Of a stretch of 64,000 bases of DNA, positions 44,434 to 52,895 are shown one piece after another. A program made the translations under genes and the position numbers. Position 1 is the stretch's first letter. Each line of letters begins with the position of its first letter. The notes beneath the pieces were generated by a model that was given only the letters and a program-made list of their open reading frames with translations, was not told the origin of the DNA and did no database searches. Source of the DNA: Nocardioides sp. BP30 (GTDB lineage Bacteria; Actinomycetota; Actinomycetes; Propionibacteriales; Nocardioidaceae); contig NZ_CP123620.1 of assembly GCF_029873215.1 (NCBI RefSeq), forward strand, positions 2,852,001 through 2,916,000, given 5' to 3'.

Positions 44434-45318
44434 GGTCTCCTCGCGCCGGCGCATCCCGGCGTACCACCGCATCAGCGCTGCCTTGGACCTGTCGCGGGCG
44501 GGCGCGGCGCCGTACGGCTTGGGCGTGATGCCGAGGCGCCGCAGCCGCTCGTTGAGCACCTGGACGCGCGACTCGTCCTCGTTGGAGCGCTCGAAGAACG
44601 TCACCGTCAGCGAGTAGGACGCCTCCTCGCCGTTGCTCAGCCAGTGCGGCGTGTAGGGCGGGATGTAGGCACCCGAGCCGGGGCCGAGCTCGAGCTCGCT
44701 GACCGGCTCCGGCATCGACTCCAGCCGGCCGAAGGAGGAGCCGGTCCAGTACCGGTTGATCTCCCGCTCCCGAACCTCCGGTGAGCCGAACCGTCCGAAG
44801 GAGAGCCGGCGCCTGCCGCGCAGCTGCATGAGCAGGCTGTGCTCGATGTCGAAGTGGGCAGGCGTCACCGAGCCGGGCGAGCTGGCGAAGACGAAGCCCA
44901 TCCGCCTGCGCAGGCCGGCAGGGTCCAGCCCCGCGCGCTCCGCCACGCCCTCGACGAGCTCGTCGACGAGCTCGCGGTAGGCCCGCTCCTGCTCGATGTT
45001 GAGCAGCGTGAACCACGAGTCCGCCGCCGCCAGCGAGCGGATCCGGTCGGCGATCGCCTCGGCCGCGAGCTCGCGGAAGGCGGGCTCGGCGGTGACCAGC
45101 GGCTTGACCGCGTCCTCGGCCGAGATCGAGTCGGGCCCCAGCTCCTGCCCGAGCTCGGCGATCGCGTCGATGCTCATCAGCGGGTGCCCGGCCAGACGGT
45201 GGTCGAAGCCCCGCGGGCGGCGTACGGCGATGTCCGCGGCGAGCGCCGCATCGACCTGCGGCCCCGCCCAGGGCTGCTGCAGGGTGCTCACGTCGGGGAC
45301 CTCCTGTATCGAACTCAT
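44419..45318 (-). CDS. JmjC-like cupin, possible Fe(II)/2-oxoglutarate oxygenase
   Basis: The 299-residue protein has a cupin core with the metal-binding H-x-D of PAHFDIEHSLLMQLRGRRRLSF and a later His in YIPPYTPHWLSNG. This pattern matches small JmjC/ cupin_8 hydroxylases that act on proteins or small molecules. The N-terminal helical half includes WFTLLNIEQERAYRELVDEL. The substrate is unknown. It is upstream of, and on the same strand as, neither glycan gene, but it is flanked by the CelD-like gene and the initiating transferase, so glycan or peptide tailoring is possible. Confidence 0.75.
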   Translation of the reverse strand: MSSIQEVPDVSTLQQPWAGPQVDAALAADIAVRRPRGFDHRLAGHPLMSIDAIAELGQELGPDSISAEDAVKPLVTAEPAFRELAAEAIADRIRSLAAADSWFTLLNIEQERAYRELVDELVEGVAERAGLDPAGLRRRMGFVFASSPGSVTPAHFDIEHSLLMQLRGRRRLSFGRFGSPEVREREINRYWTGSSFGRLESMPEPVSELELGPGSGAYIPPYTPHWLSNGEEASYSLTVTFFERSNEDESRVQVLNERLRRLGITPKPYGAAPARDRSKAALMRWYAGMRRREETSRSH

Positions 45319-45393
45319 GTCACTCCAGTGCCGTCCGGACAGCCGGCTGATCCACCGGCACCCCGACTTCTTGGCGGGCCGTCACGCCGACCC

Positions 45394-46068
45394 TCAGTAG
45401 GCGCCGCGGCCGACCACGACCGCGAGCACCGTCCGGGCGAGGATCACCAGGTCCAACGACGGCGAGCAGTGCTCGACGTAGTGCAGGTCCAGGGCGATCG
45501 TCCGCTCCCAGTCCAGGTCGCTGCGGCCGCTGACCTGACTCAGCCCGGTCAGCCCGGGCCGGACCGCGTGCCGCCGGTGCGCCGACCGGTCGAAGGCCGC
45601 CACCTCGTGCGGCAGCGCCGGTCGCGGGCCGACCAGCGACATCGAACCGGTCAGGACGTTGTAGAGCTGGGGCAGCTCGTCGAGGGAGGATCGCCGCAGC
45701 CACCGCCCCACCCGGGTCAAGCGCGGATCGCGCCGGATCTTGAACAGCGGCCCGCTGGCCTCGTTCAGCGCTGTCAGCGTGACGACGAGCCGCTCCGCAT
45801 CGGCCCGCATCGTGCGGAACTTCACCATTCGGAACGGCCTCCCGTCGACTCCGACGCGGGTCTGGGTGAAGAACACCGGCCCCGGGCTGGAGCAGCGGAC
45901 CAGGAGCGCGAGCACCAGGAACACCGGGGAGAGCGCCACCAGCGCTGCCGCGGCGACCGCCATGTCGAAGGCACGCTTGCCGGCGCGCCTCGCCCGATGC
46001 GCGGCCGCGTCGGCGGCTCCGGTCGGGTCGTCGGAGACCGCCGGCGACTCGGTGAGAGGCAGGGTCAC
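45394..46068 (-). CDS. polyprenyl-phosphate sugar phosphotransferase (initiating PGT)
   Basis: The 224-residue protein is a short phosphoglycosyl transferase. A basic segment, RARRAGKRAFDMAVA, leads into one hydrophobic helix. Then come VGVDGRPFRMVKFRTM, LPQLYNVLTGSMSLVGPRPALPHE and RPGLTGLSQVSGRSDL, all hallmarks of the WbaP/PglC catalytic domain. It lacks the four N-terminal helices of WbaP-like members. It should place the first sugar phosphate on undecaprenyl phosphate and so prime the repeat unit of the nearby polysaccharide operon. The GTG at 46068 is a tentative start. Confidence 0.87.
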   Translation of the reverse strand: MTLPLTESPAVSDDPTGAADAAAHRARRAGKRAFDMAVAAAALVALSPVFLVLALLVRCSSPGPVFFTQTRVGVDGRPFRMVKFRTMRADAERLVVTLTALNEASGPLFKIRRDPRLTRVGRWLRRSSLDELPQLYNVLTGSMSLVGPRPALPHEVAAFDRSAHRRHAVRPGLTGLSQVSGRSDLDWERTIALDLHYVEHCSPSLDLVILARTVLAVVVGRGAY

Positions 46069-46229
46069 GGCGACCCTCCCGGACCGGTGCCGCGCAGATG
46101 AGCCCTCACCTCGCAACCGCCTTCCGCTCGGTGGCCCGCAGGCCGGTCGACGGGTCCGGCAACGCCGGCCCATCTCTCCAGTGCAGGAAGGGACCGCTGT
46201 GATCCATCCGATGTCCGCGCAGCCTCGTG

Positions 46230-46267
46230 GTGCTCAGCGTGACCTCTGGCTCACGCTGGACAGCACA
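46230..46267 (-). terminator. hairpin downstream of the ABC transporter operon
   Basis: CAGCGTGA (46235-46242) pairs with TCACGCTG (46251-46258) across eight bases. An outer stem, GTGCT with AGCAC, continues it after a short bulge. It begins seven bases beyond the stop codon of the ATPase gene at 46274, so it is well placed to end that operon. Confidence 0.6.
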
Positions 46268-46273
46268 CCGCGC

Positions 46274-47059
46274 TCAGCGGGCTTCGAGCACCCGCGCGAG
46301 GAACCGCCTGGTGCGCTCCTCGCTGGGGTCGGTGAGCACCTCGCGGCCGCCGCGCTCGGCGATCACTCCCCCGTCGAGGAAGAGCACCTGGTCGGCGACG
46401 TCGCGGGCGAAGCGGACCTCGTGGGTGACGATGACGAGCGTCCAGCCCTCGGCGGCCAGGTCGCGGATCACGCCGAGGACCTCGCCGACCAGCTCCGGGT
46501 CGAGGGCCGAGGTGGGCTCGTCGAGCAGCAGCACCTCGGGCTTGAGCGCCAGCGCGCGGGCGATGCCGACGCGCTGCTGCTGCCCACCCGACAGCTGGCC
46601 CGGGTAGGCATCCTCCCGGCCCGCCAGACCGACCTGGTCCAGCAGCACCCGGGCCTCGGCCACCGCCTCCTCGCGCGGGCGGTGCTGGACGTGCAAAGGC
46701 CCCTCGACCAGGTTGCCGAGCACCGTCATGTGCGGGAAGAGATTGTGCGCCTGGAAGACCATCCCGCTGCGGGCTCGCAGCGCCCTGATCCGGCGGCGTC
46801 GCTCACCCTTGTCCTTCGGCAGCGCGGAGAAGTCGACGCTCGCCTCGCCGATCCGGACGCTGCCCCGCTCGGGCGTCTCCAGGACGTTGAGCGAGCGCAG
46901 CACCGTCGTCTTGCCGGAGCCGGACGGCCCGAGCAGGACCGTCACCGAACCCCTGTCGACGCCGAGGTCGACGCCACGGAGCACCTGGCGGTCACCGAAC
47001 GACTTCTCCAGCCCGGTCACCTCCACCAGCCCGGCCCGCACCGGTGGTGTCCCGGTCAT
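46274..47059 (-). CDS. amino-acid ABC transporter ATP-binding protein
   Basis: The 261-residue ATPase has Walker A GPSGSGKTT, the Q-loop in MVFQAHNLFPHMTVL, the signature LSGGQQQR and Walker B VLLLDEPTSALD, with the switch His in VTHEVRFA. The FQAHNLFPHMTVLGN segment is characteristic of the polar amino-acid (GlnQ/HisP) group. Its ATG overlaps the stop of the receptor-permease fusion gene (ATGA), forming a two-gene transporter operon. Confidence 0.93.
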   Translation of the reverse strand: MTGTPPVRAGLVEVTGLEKSFGDRQVLRGVDLGVDRGSVTVLLGPSGSGKTTVLRSLNVLETPERGSVRIGEASVDFSALPKDKGERRRRIRALRARSGMVFQAHNLFPHMTVLGNLVEGPLHVQHRPREEAVAEARVLLDQVGLAGREDAYPGQLSGGQQQRVGIARALALKPEVLLLDEPTSALDPELVGEVLGVIRDLAAEGWTLVIVTHEVRFARDVADQVLFLDGGVIAERGGREVLTDPSEERTRRFLARVLEAR

Positions 47060-48660
47060 GTCGCATACCTCCCCACGCGCCGCTCCAGCGCGCCTTGGCC
47101 GAGCGAGATGATGTAGCAGACCACCCAGTAGTAGAGCGCCGCCAGGCAGTAGAGCGCCATCGTCCGGGTGCTCACAGCCGCCGCGACCTGGGCCTCGCGG
47201 AACAGCTCGGTGACCAGGACGACGGAGGCCAGCGAGGTGTCCTTGACCAGGGAGAGGAGCGTGTTCGACAGCGGCGGGACGGCGATCCGCGCCGCCTGCG
47301 GCAGCACGATCCGTCGCATGGTCTGCCAGTGGTCCATCCCGATCGTCGTCGCGGCCTCGAACTGCCCGCGCGGCACCGAGAGGATCGCCGCCCTGATGAT
47401 CTCGGCGGCGTAGCCGCCGACGTTGAGACTCAGCGCCAGGCAGGCCGCCAGGAAGCTGGGCAGCCGCACGCCGAGCTCGGGCAGGCCGTAGAAGACGATG
47501 AACAGCTGCACCAGCAACGGCGTGCCCCGGATGATCGAGATGTAGATCCGGGCGGGCACGTCCAGGAGCCGGTACGTCGAGAGCCGCGCCAGGGCGACCG
47601 CCAGGGCGATCGCCAGTCCGACCAGGAAGCTGATGACCGTCAGCGGGATCGTGCCCTTGAGCATTTCCCGCAGCATCGGCCAGGCGGTGTCCTGGACGAC
47701 CTGCCAGGTGCTGCGGCCGGTGTCGGAGGCCTTGACCTTGACCTTGCCGGAGTTGGGCACGGTGACGTCGGCGCCGAAGTACTTCTGCGAGATCTTCGCC
47801 AGGGTGCCGTCCTTGGCCAGCGCGGCGAGCGCCTGGTCGGCCTGGTCGCGCAGGGTGGCGCTGGACTTCCGGAACGCGAACGCCTGCTTGCTGACCTCGT
47901 CGCCGGCGTTGCCCGCCACCTTGATCTTGGTCGAGCCCGAGCTCTCCAGGTAGTCCAGCACCGCGATGTTGTCGTTCACGGTCGCGTCGACCCGGCCCTG
48001 GGCGATCAGCGCAGCCGCCTGGTCGAGCCCGTCGACGTACTGGATCTTGGCACCGGCGTCCTTGGCGACCTGGGTCCAGTTGCTGGTCTGCGACTGGGCA
48101 GCGGTGCGGCCCTTCAGGTCGGCCAGCGAGGTGATGTCGTGGTTGTCGGCGGCGGTGACGATCACCCCGTGCGAGTACGTGTAGGGGGTGCTGAACAGGT
48201 AGTGCGCCTGCCGGTCGGGGTTGATCGTGATCTGATCCGCGAGCAGGTCCACCCGGCCTGCGTCCAGGGCCGGGAACAGCGAGTCGAACGTGCCCTTGGT
48301 GAAGGAGAGGTTCCAGCCGGCCTCCTGTGCGACGGCGCGGACCACCTCGATGTCGAAGCCGGTGAGGTCACCGCTCTTGGGGTCGACGAAAGAGAACGGC
48401 GGATAGGTGCCCTCGGTGCCGACCCGGACGACCGGGCGGGACGCGGCCTTCGCCGGCCCCACCTGCTGCCCCACCTGCTGCCCCACCTGCTGCGCCGTCT
48501 GCAGCCCCGCTGCGCGCGCGCCGCTGCCGGCGGCACTTGCCGCGGGCGCTGGACCCGCGAGCGGCAGCAGGGCTCCGAGCAGGAGCAGCAGGACGAGCGC
48601 CGACCCGGCTCGCGGCCAGGCTCTCGCGCCGTCTCGGCGGGTGGGTTCGGCTCGCACCAC
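47056..48660 (-). CDS. amino-acid ABC transporter: substrate-binding domain fused to permease
   Basis: The 534-residue protein has a signal/anchor segment (ALVLLLLLGALLPLAG) and a periplasmic-binding-protein domain (about 60-295). That domain shows VGTEGTYPPFSFVDPKSGDLTGFDIEV and LLADQITINPDR. A HisM/GlnP-type permease domain follows (about 315-525), with SIIRGTPLLVQLFIVFYGLPEL. Such receptor-translocator fusions resemble the GlnP type and do not need a separate lipoprotein. A QQVG repeat, encoded by 12-bp DNA repeats at 48460-48495, lies just after the signal segment. The GTG start at 48660 is chosen for the signal peptide. Confidence 0.88.
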   Translation of the reverse strand: MVRAEPTRRDGARAWPRAGSALVLLLLLGALLPLAGPAPAASAAGSGARAAGLQTAQQVGQQVGQQVGPAKAASRPVVRVGTEGTYPPFSFVDPKSGDLTGFDIEVVRAVAQEAGWNLSFTKGTFDSLFPALDAGRVDLLADQITINPDRQAHYLFSTPYTYSHGVIVTAADNHDITSLADLKGRTAAQSQTSNWTQVAKDAGAKIQYVDGLDQAAALIAQGRVDATVNDNIAVLDYLESSGSTKIKVAGNAGDEVSKQAFAFRKSSATLRDQADQALAALAKDGTLAKISQKYFGADVTVPNSGKVKVKASDTGRSTWQVVQDTAWPMLREMLKGTIPLTVISFLVGLAIALAVALARLSTYRLLDVPARIYISIIRGTPLLVQLFIVFYGLPELGVRLPSFLAACLALSLNVGGYAAEIIRAAILSVPRGQFEAATTIGMDHWQTMRRIVLPQAARIAVPPLSNTLLSLVKDTSLASVVLVTELFREAQVAAAVSTRTMALYCLAALYYWVVCYIISLGQGALERRVGRYAT

Positions 48661-48716
48661 CGCGTGGTACCCCGCCGGGGCGACCCGGAACCGCCCCGCC
48701 TGGGCGGGCCCTGGAC

Positions 48717-48971
48717 TCAGAGCACGGACACGTGGTGGCCGGAGCGGACGTCGCGTGCGAGCTCCTCGATCGCTGCCTCGTCGGAGGCCTTGAGGCCCCG
48801 CTCGCGCAGCTCGCCGCGCAGCCGCTCCTCGACGTCGATCCGCGCGTCGTCGGTGTAGGCGGTCGCCGTCGCGTCGATGGCCTGCTGTACCGCAGCCGCG
48901 ATGTCTGCGCCCGTTTCTGCGCCCGTTTCTGCGCCGGGCTCGCCGGCTGCCGGATCCAGCTCGAACCTCAT
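48717..48971 (-). CDS. small acidic hypothetical protein, 84 aa
   Basis: The protein begins MRFELDPAAGEPGAETGAET, where three 12-bp DNA repeats (48904-48939) encode the GAET units. It then has helices (ADIAAAVQQAIDATATAY, ERLRGELRERGLKASDEAA) and no membrane segment or cysteine. I do not recognise a family. It lies 56 bases upstream of the receptor-permease gene on the same strand and may be co-transcribed with it. Confidence 0.55.
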   Translation of the reverse strand: MRFELDPAAGEPGAETGAETGADIAAAVQQAIDATATAYTDDARIDVEERLRGELRERGLKASDEAAIEELARDVRSGHHVSVL

Positions 48972-49121
48972 GCCTGCACCCTACGGCCGGGCTGGCCCCG
49001 CCGGCGCATCGTCCTCGCAGCTCCCGCACCGTCTCGGACACCCTGGTCGAGGCGGCCGTTTCGACACCCGCGGGTTCGGGAACGGGAGCGTGCCCCCACG
49101 CCGTACGAACAAGGAGCAGCC

Positions 49122-49580
49122 ATGAGCCAGATCCAGCAGTCCGTCGACGTCGACGTCCCGGTCAGCGTCGCCTACAACCAGTGGACGCAGTTCGAGTCGT
49201 TCCCGCAGTTCATGACGGGCGTCGAGTCGATCACGCAGATCGACGACACCCACAACCACTGGGTGACCAACATCGCCGGGGTGAACCGCGAGTTCGACAC
49301 CGAGGTGACCGAGCAGCACCCCGACGAGCGCGTCGCCTGGCGCAGCGTCGGTGGCGACTCCAAGCACGCCGGCGTGGTGACCTTCCACCGCCTGGACGAG
49401 AACTCCACCCGGGTGATGATCCAGATCGACTGGGAGCCCTCGGACCTGGTGGAGAAGATCGGCGCAGCGGTCAACATCGACGACCACCAGGTCAAGAAGG
49501 ACGCCGAGCGCTTCAAGCAGTTCATCGAGTCGCGGGGCGGCGAGACCGGCGCCTGGCGTGGCGACGTGTCGGCCGGCTGA
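49122..49580 (+). CDS. SRPBCC/polyketide-cyclase-like protein
   Basis: The 152-residue protein has the START-like fold pattern of COG5637-type proteins: SVDVDVPVSVAYNQWTQFESFPQFM, then HWVTNIAGVNREFDTEV and a C-terminal helix AAVNIDDHQVKKDAERFKQFIE. These proteins bind hydrophobic ligands in a deep pocket and are often induced by stress. An AAGGAG ribosome site lies five bases before the ATG. The gene stands alone and converges on the next gene at a perfect hairpin. Confidence 0.83.
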   Translation: MSQIQQSVDVDVPVSVAYNQWTQFESFPQFMTGVESITQIDDTHNHWVTNIAGVNREFDTEVTEQHPDERVAWRSVGGDSKHAGVVTFHRLDENSTRVMIQIDWEPSDLVEKIGAAVNIDDHQVKKDAERFKQFIESRGGETGAWRGDVSAG

Positions 49581-49601
49581 CGCCGCCTCGAGCAACGCGT
49601 C

Positions 49602-49640
49602 GCGGAGCGCCACTGTCAGCCGGTGACAGTGGCGCTCCGC
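49602..49640. terminator. perfect 17-bp hairpin between convergent genes
   Basis: The arms at 49602-49618 and 49624-49640 are exactly complementary around a five-base loop (GCCGG). The left arm contains the stop codon of the minus-strand membrane protein, so that gene ends inside the stem. It is a strong bidirectional terminator candidate for the converging SRPBCC and membrane-protein genes. There is no T-tract, as is common for terminators in GC-rich actinomycetes. Confidence 0.7.
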
Positions 49641-50455
49641 ACGTCACCGCCCGCCGGGTGACAGCGCGCGAGGTCGCGGTCGGCGTCGAACAGGTCGATC
49701 GTCTGCAGGACCCAGAACGCGCCGAACAGGGCCAGCAGCGCCGTCTCCAGGCCCAGCAGCGCGTAGGTCCAGGCATGCAGGCCGGCGAAGACCAGCACGG
49801 CGACCACCATCCCCGCGCCGATCCCCCAGTACGCCGCGTCGAAGCGTGTGCGACTGGGCTCCCTCGCCCCTGCCAGCACCCGCACACCCCAGTCGGTGTT
49901 GAGCACCACGACGCCCGCGAAGGGCACGAACGTCGCCACGGCGGCCAGCGCGTGGGCGTGAGCGGCGAACGACCGCCGGTCGAGCAGGATCCAGGCGATG
50001 CCCACGACCCAGGCCAGCGCCGTCGCGATCAGCCCGAACAGGCCCCACCGGGTGGGCCAGCCCTCGGCGCGCCGTCTCAGTCCGACCACCAGGACCACGA
50101 CGTACCCGAGCGCCAGCACCGCCAGGAAGGTCAGCGCGCTGTTCTCGACGGCGGCGACATCGGGATGCCGTCCCGCCTCCGGCGTCGGGACGAACGCGAC
50201 CATCGGCGCGGAGATCCCGGCCAGGTTGAGCAGCACGTCCTCGGCGTCGGTGAATCCCCGCAGGGCGATCAGACAGACGCCGACGGCTGTCAGCGCGCCG
50301 ACGAAGACCGGACCGGCCGCGGTGTAGTAGTAGGCGCTGAGGGAGGTCTGCCACCCCGACCGGACGGTCTCGGCACCGACCGAGACCGTCAGGGCCAGCA
50401 GCAACGCCAGCAGGGCGAAGCGGACATAGCGGTACGTCGTGACCTCGGCCGACAT
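49616..50455 (-). CDS. unknown seven-helix membrane protein
   Basis: The 279-residue protein has about seven hydrophobic helices, starting with FALLALLLALTVSVGAE. A conserved-looking stretch includes LSAYYYTAAGPVFVGALTAVGVCLIALRG and DAEDVLLNLAGISAPMVAFVP. I do not recognise a named family, although similar proteins occur in actinomycetes. A nearly perfect palindrome at 50466-50484 lies 11 bases upstream of the start codon and could control it. The 3' end lies in a terminator hairpin. Confidence 0.65.
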   Translation of the reverse strand: MSAEVTTYRYVRFALLALLLALTVSVGAETVRSGWQTSLSAYYYTAAGPVFVGALTAVGVCLIALRGFTDAEDVLLNLAGISAPMVAFVPTPEAGRHPDVAAVENSALTFLAVLALGYVVVLVVGLRRRAEGWPTRWGLFGLIATALAWVVGIAWILLDRRSFAAHAHALAAVATFVPFAGVVVLNTDWGVRVLAGAREPSRTRFDAAYWGIGAGMVVAVLVFAGLHAWTYALLGLETALLALFGAFWVLQTIDLFDADRDLARCHPAGGDVRSATVTG

Positions 50456-50465
50456 GTCTTCGACC

Positions 50466-50484
50466 GTAGCGGCCCGGCCGCTAC
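50466..50484. repeat. 19-bp palindrome between two minus-strand genes
   Basis: GTAGCGGCC (50466-50474) and GGCCGCTAC (50476-50484) form an exact palindrome around a central C. It lies between the stop codon of the 105-residue protein gene and the start codon of the membrane-protein gene. It may be an operator for the membrane protein or part of a terminator of the upstream gene, since outer CGACC and GGTCG can extend the stem. Confidence 0.5.
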
Positions 50485-50499
50485 CTGCCGGCGGTCGTC

Positions 50500-50817
50500 C
50501 TACGGACGGCGGCCCTCGAGCCGCTCACGCCGCTCCTGCAGCCGCTGTTCGGCGGCCTCGGTGTAGGCCAGGCACGGCGCCTCGGCATCGGGATGACGCT
50601 GCTTGAGGTGGAAGATCCAGCGATCCATCGCGGCCATGTAGCCGTTGTCGTCGCCGGGGCGGTACGCCGACCAGGCCCGGTCGCCCTTCACCGTGCACGC
50701 GGTGCAGCTGATCTTGTAGACGAACTGCTCGTCGACGCCCAGGTCGATCTTCACCCTCGCCAGCGGACCGGCCTCGGTCGCCGCCTTCCGTTCCCGAGCG
50801 GATCGGCTCGCCACCAT
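50500..50817 (-). CDS. small hypothetical protein, 105 aa
   Basis: The protein begins MVASRSARERKAATEAGPLA and has a central segment CTACTVKGDRAWSAYRPGDDNG. The C-terminal helix QRLQERRERLEGRR is basic. Cysteines in C-T-A-C and a later CLAY could bind metal, but no family is recognised. Three 10-bp repeats lie just upstream of its start codon. It is followed by a palindrome and the membrane-protein gene. Confidence 0.55.
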   Translation of the reverse strand: MVASRSARERKAATEAGPLARVKIDLGVDEQFVYKISCTACTVKGDRAWSAYRPGDDNGYMAAMDRWIFHLKQRHPDAEAPCLAYTEAAEQRLQERRERLEGRRP

Positions 50818-50827
50818 GGTGCACTCC

Positions 50828-50857
50828 TGTTCGCGCCTGCTCGCGCCTGTTCGCAGC
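50828..50857. repeat. three 10-bp repeats upstream of a small gene
   Basis: TGTTCGCGCC, TGCTCGCGCC and TGTTCGCAGC run in tandem at 50828-50837, 50838-50847 and 50848-50857, starting 10 bases upstream of the 105-residue protein gene on the minus strand. A period of 10 bp puts each copy on the same face of the helix, which suits repeated protein binding, but a chance expansion is also possible. Confidence 0.5.
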
Positions 50858-50866
50858 GTTGGGATC

Positions 50867-51205
50867 CTACGCGGAGGCGCACCGGATGCACGTGCGCGCG
50901 GCCGGCCGGGCCTCCAGCCGACCCTCCCCGATGGGGCCGCCACAGACCTCGCAGACGCCGTACGTGCCCGCGTCGAGCCGCGCAACGGCGGCCTCGATCT
51001 CGCCGAGTCGGCGCCGGGTCTGGCGTACGAGCGTGTCGACCTGCGAGCGCTCGAAGGCGATGGTCGCACCCTCGGGATCGTGTTCGTCGTCGGCATTGGT
51101 GTCGCGCGATGCGGCGACGACGGCGTCGAAGTCGCTGGTCAGGTTCGCCAGCCGGCGCAGCGTCTGCCGCCGCTCGGCGTCGAGACGGTCGCGGGCTCCC
51201 TCCAT
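50867..51205 (-). CDS. DksA/TraR-type zinc-finger protein
   Basis: The 112-residue protein has an N-terminal helical hairpin (RLDAERRQTLRRLANL; RSQVDTLVRQTRRRLGEIEAAV) followed by a C4 zinc finger C-E-V-C-x17-C-I-R-C with GTYGVCEVCGGPI. This layout matches DksA/TraR proteins, which bind the secondary channel of RNA polymerase. The Asp residues usually found at the coiled-coil tip are represented by NADDEHDPEG. The ATG at 51205 is preferred over an upstream GTG. Confidence 0.85.
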   Translation of the reverse strand: MEGARDRLDAERRQTLRRLANLTSDFDAVVAASRDTNADDEHDPEGATIAFERSQVDTLVRQTRRRLGEIEAAVARLDAGTYGVCEVCGGPIGEGRLEARPAARTCIRCASA

Positions 51206-51255
51206 GCTTCCATGGTGACGCGGCACGGAAGGAGCCCGGCGACCATCTCCGGTGC

Positions 51256-52296
51256 TCAGCGCAGCGTGCTGGCGTCGATGACGAACCGGTAGCGGACGTC
51301 GGAGGCGAGCACCCGCTCGTAGGCCTGGTTGATCTTCTCGGCGGGGATCACCTCGATCTCGGCGCCGATGCCGTGCTCGGCGCAGAAGTCGAGCATCTCC
51401 TGGGTCTGCGCGATGCCGCCGATCATCGAGCCGGCGAAGGAGCGACGGCCGCCGATGAGCGACATGACGTGCAGGCTGAGCGGCTCGGCCGGGGCCCCGA
51501 CGTTGACCAGGGTGCCGTCCACGGCCAGCAGGCGCAGGTAGGCGTTGAGGTCGATGCTCGCGCTGACCGTGTTCAGGATCAGGTCGAAGCGCCCCGCCAG
51601 CTGCTTGAACGTCTCGCGGTCAGCGGTCGCGTGGTAGTGGTCCGCCCCGAGCCGCAGGCCGTCCTCCTGCTTCTTCAGCGACTGGGAGAGCACCGTCACC
51701 TCGGCACCGAGGGCGTGGGCGATCTTGACGGCCAGGTGGCCCAGGCCGCCCAGACCGACGACCGCCACCTTCTTGCCCGGCCCGGCGCCCCAGCGGCGCA
51801 GCGGCGAGTACGTCGTGATCCCGGCGCACAGCAACGGAGCGGCGGCCGCGGGGTCGAGGCCGTCGGGCACCGAGAGCACGAAGTCGGCGTCGACGACCAC
51901 GTGGGTCGAGTAGCCGCCCTGGGTGGTCGTGCCGTCCCTGTCGGTGCCGGCGTAGGTGGGCGTCATGCCCCGGCGGCAGTACTGCTCGTCGCCGTTGCGG
52001 CAGTTGGTGCACTCGCCGCAGGAGTTCACCATGCAGCCGACGCCGACCCGGTCACCGACGCGGTGCCGGGTCACGCCGTCGCCGACCTCGGTCACCCGGC
52101 CGACGATCTCGTGGCCCGGGACGACCGGGAACGGCTGCGGTCCCCAGTCACCGTTCACGGTGTGGATGTCGGAGTGGCAGATGCCGGCGTACTCGATCTC
52201 GATCAGGACATCGTTCGTGCCGACGTCGCGGCGCTCGACGGTTGTCGGTGCCAGCGGCTCTCCGGCGGCGGGTGCGGCGTAGGCGTTGACGCGCAT
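51256..52296 (-). CDS. zinc-dependent NAD(P) alcohol dehydrogenase (cinnamyl-alcohol dehydrogenase-like)
   Basis: The 346-residue medium-chain dehydrogenase has catalytic zinc ligands Cys40 and His62-Glu63 ([16 protein letters not shown]). The structural zinc ligands are Cys93, Cys96, Cys99 and Cys107 ([15 protein letters not shown]), and the cofactor loop is [12 protein letters not shown]. It belongs to the YahK/AdhA-like group that reduces aldehydes with NADPH. The upstream MerR-family gene on the same strand probably controls it. The 124 bases between the two genes contain no other gene that I can support. Confidence 0.92.
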   Translation of the reverse strand: MRVNAYAAPAAGEPLAPTTVERRDVGTNDVLIEIEYAGICHSDIHTVNGDWGPQPFPVVPGHEIVGRVTEVGDGVTRHRVGDRVGVGCMVNSCGECTNCRNGDEQYCRRGMTPTYAGTDRDGTTTQGGYSTHVVVDADFVLSVPDGLDPAAAAPLLCAGITTYSPLRRWGAGPGKKVAVVGLGGLGHLAVKIAHALGAEVTVLSQSLKKQEDGLRLGADHYHATADRETFKQLAGRFDLILNTVSASIDLNAYLRLLAVDGTLVNVGAPAEPLSLHVMSLIGGRRSFAGSMIGGIAQTQEMLDFCAEHGIGAEIEVIPAEKINQAYERVLASDVRYRFVIDASTLR

Positions 52297-52420
52297 CAAC
52301 AGACTTTTCCTTTCGGGGTGGGGTGGTCGCGGACGTACGGCGCTCAGGCGCCGTACTCCTCGTCGCTGACGTGCTCGAGCCCGCCTCGGGTGGCCCGGTG
52401 GCGGCGGTCGGCGGTGAAGG

Positions 52421-52888
52421 TCAACGTCTCTCCTCGTTCTTCGTGGTCCTCTTGAGGCGGTCCGCGAGCGCGGACGCCTCGTCCGAGAGCTGTGATGCGC
52501 GGGCCTCGTCGCCCGCCTCGAGGGCCTGCCAGTAACCGATCTTGAGCCGGACGTAGCGCTGTCGCAGCGCCACCTGCTCCGCCTCGACCGCCAGCCGCCG
52601 CTCCTGCTGCTCCAGCAGGTCGATCTGGTCCCGGGCGGCGGCCGCACCCTGGCCGCCGTTGGCGATGTAGGTCCGCATGTCGCTCACCGACATCCCTGTC
52701 GCCGCCAGGCAGGCGACCCACATCACCTGGTCGAGGTCGTCCTCGTCGTAGACCCGGTGCCTGCTGCTCGCGCCGCGGCTGATCGGCGCGATCACGCCGA
52801 TCGACTCGTAGTAGCGCAGGGTGGTGGCCGGGAGACCGGTCAGCGCGGCCGTCTCCGTGATCGTGTAGCGGTGGCTCCTCGTGCTCAC
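52421..52888 (-). CDS. MerR-family transcriptional regulator
   Basis: The 155-residue regulator has a MerR winged helix ([26 protein letters not shown], then [11 protein letters not shown]) and a coiled-coil dimerisation helix. No cysteine pair for metal binding is visible; a single Cys occurs in [11 protein letters not shown]. It is probably an aldehyde- or stress-responsive member controlling itself and the downstream alcohol dehydrogenase. Its GTG start at 52888 is at, or within a base or two of, the predicted transcription start, so the mRNA may be leaderless. Confidence 0.88.
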   Translation of the reverse strand: MSTRSHRYTITETAALTGLPATTLRYYESIGVIAPISRGASSRHRVYDEDDLDQVMWVACLAATGMSVSDMRTYIANGGQGAAAARDQIDLLEQQERRLAVEAEQVALRQRYVRLKIGYWQALEAGDEARASQLSDEASALADRLKRTTKNEERR

Positions 52889-52895
52889 GTCTTCG

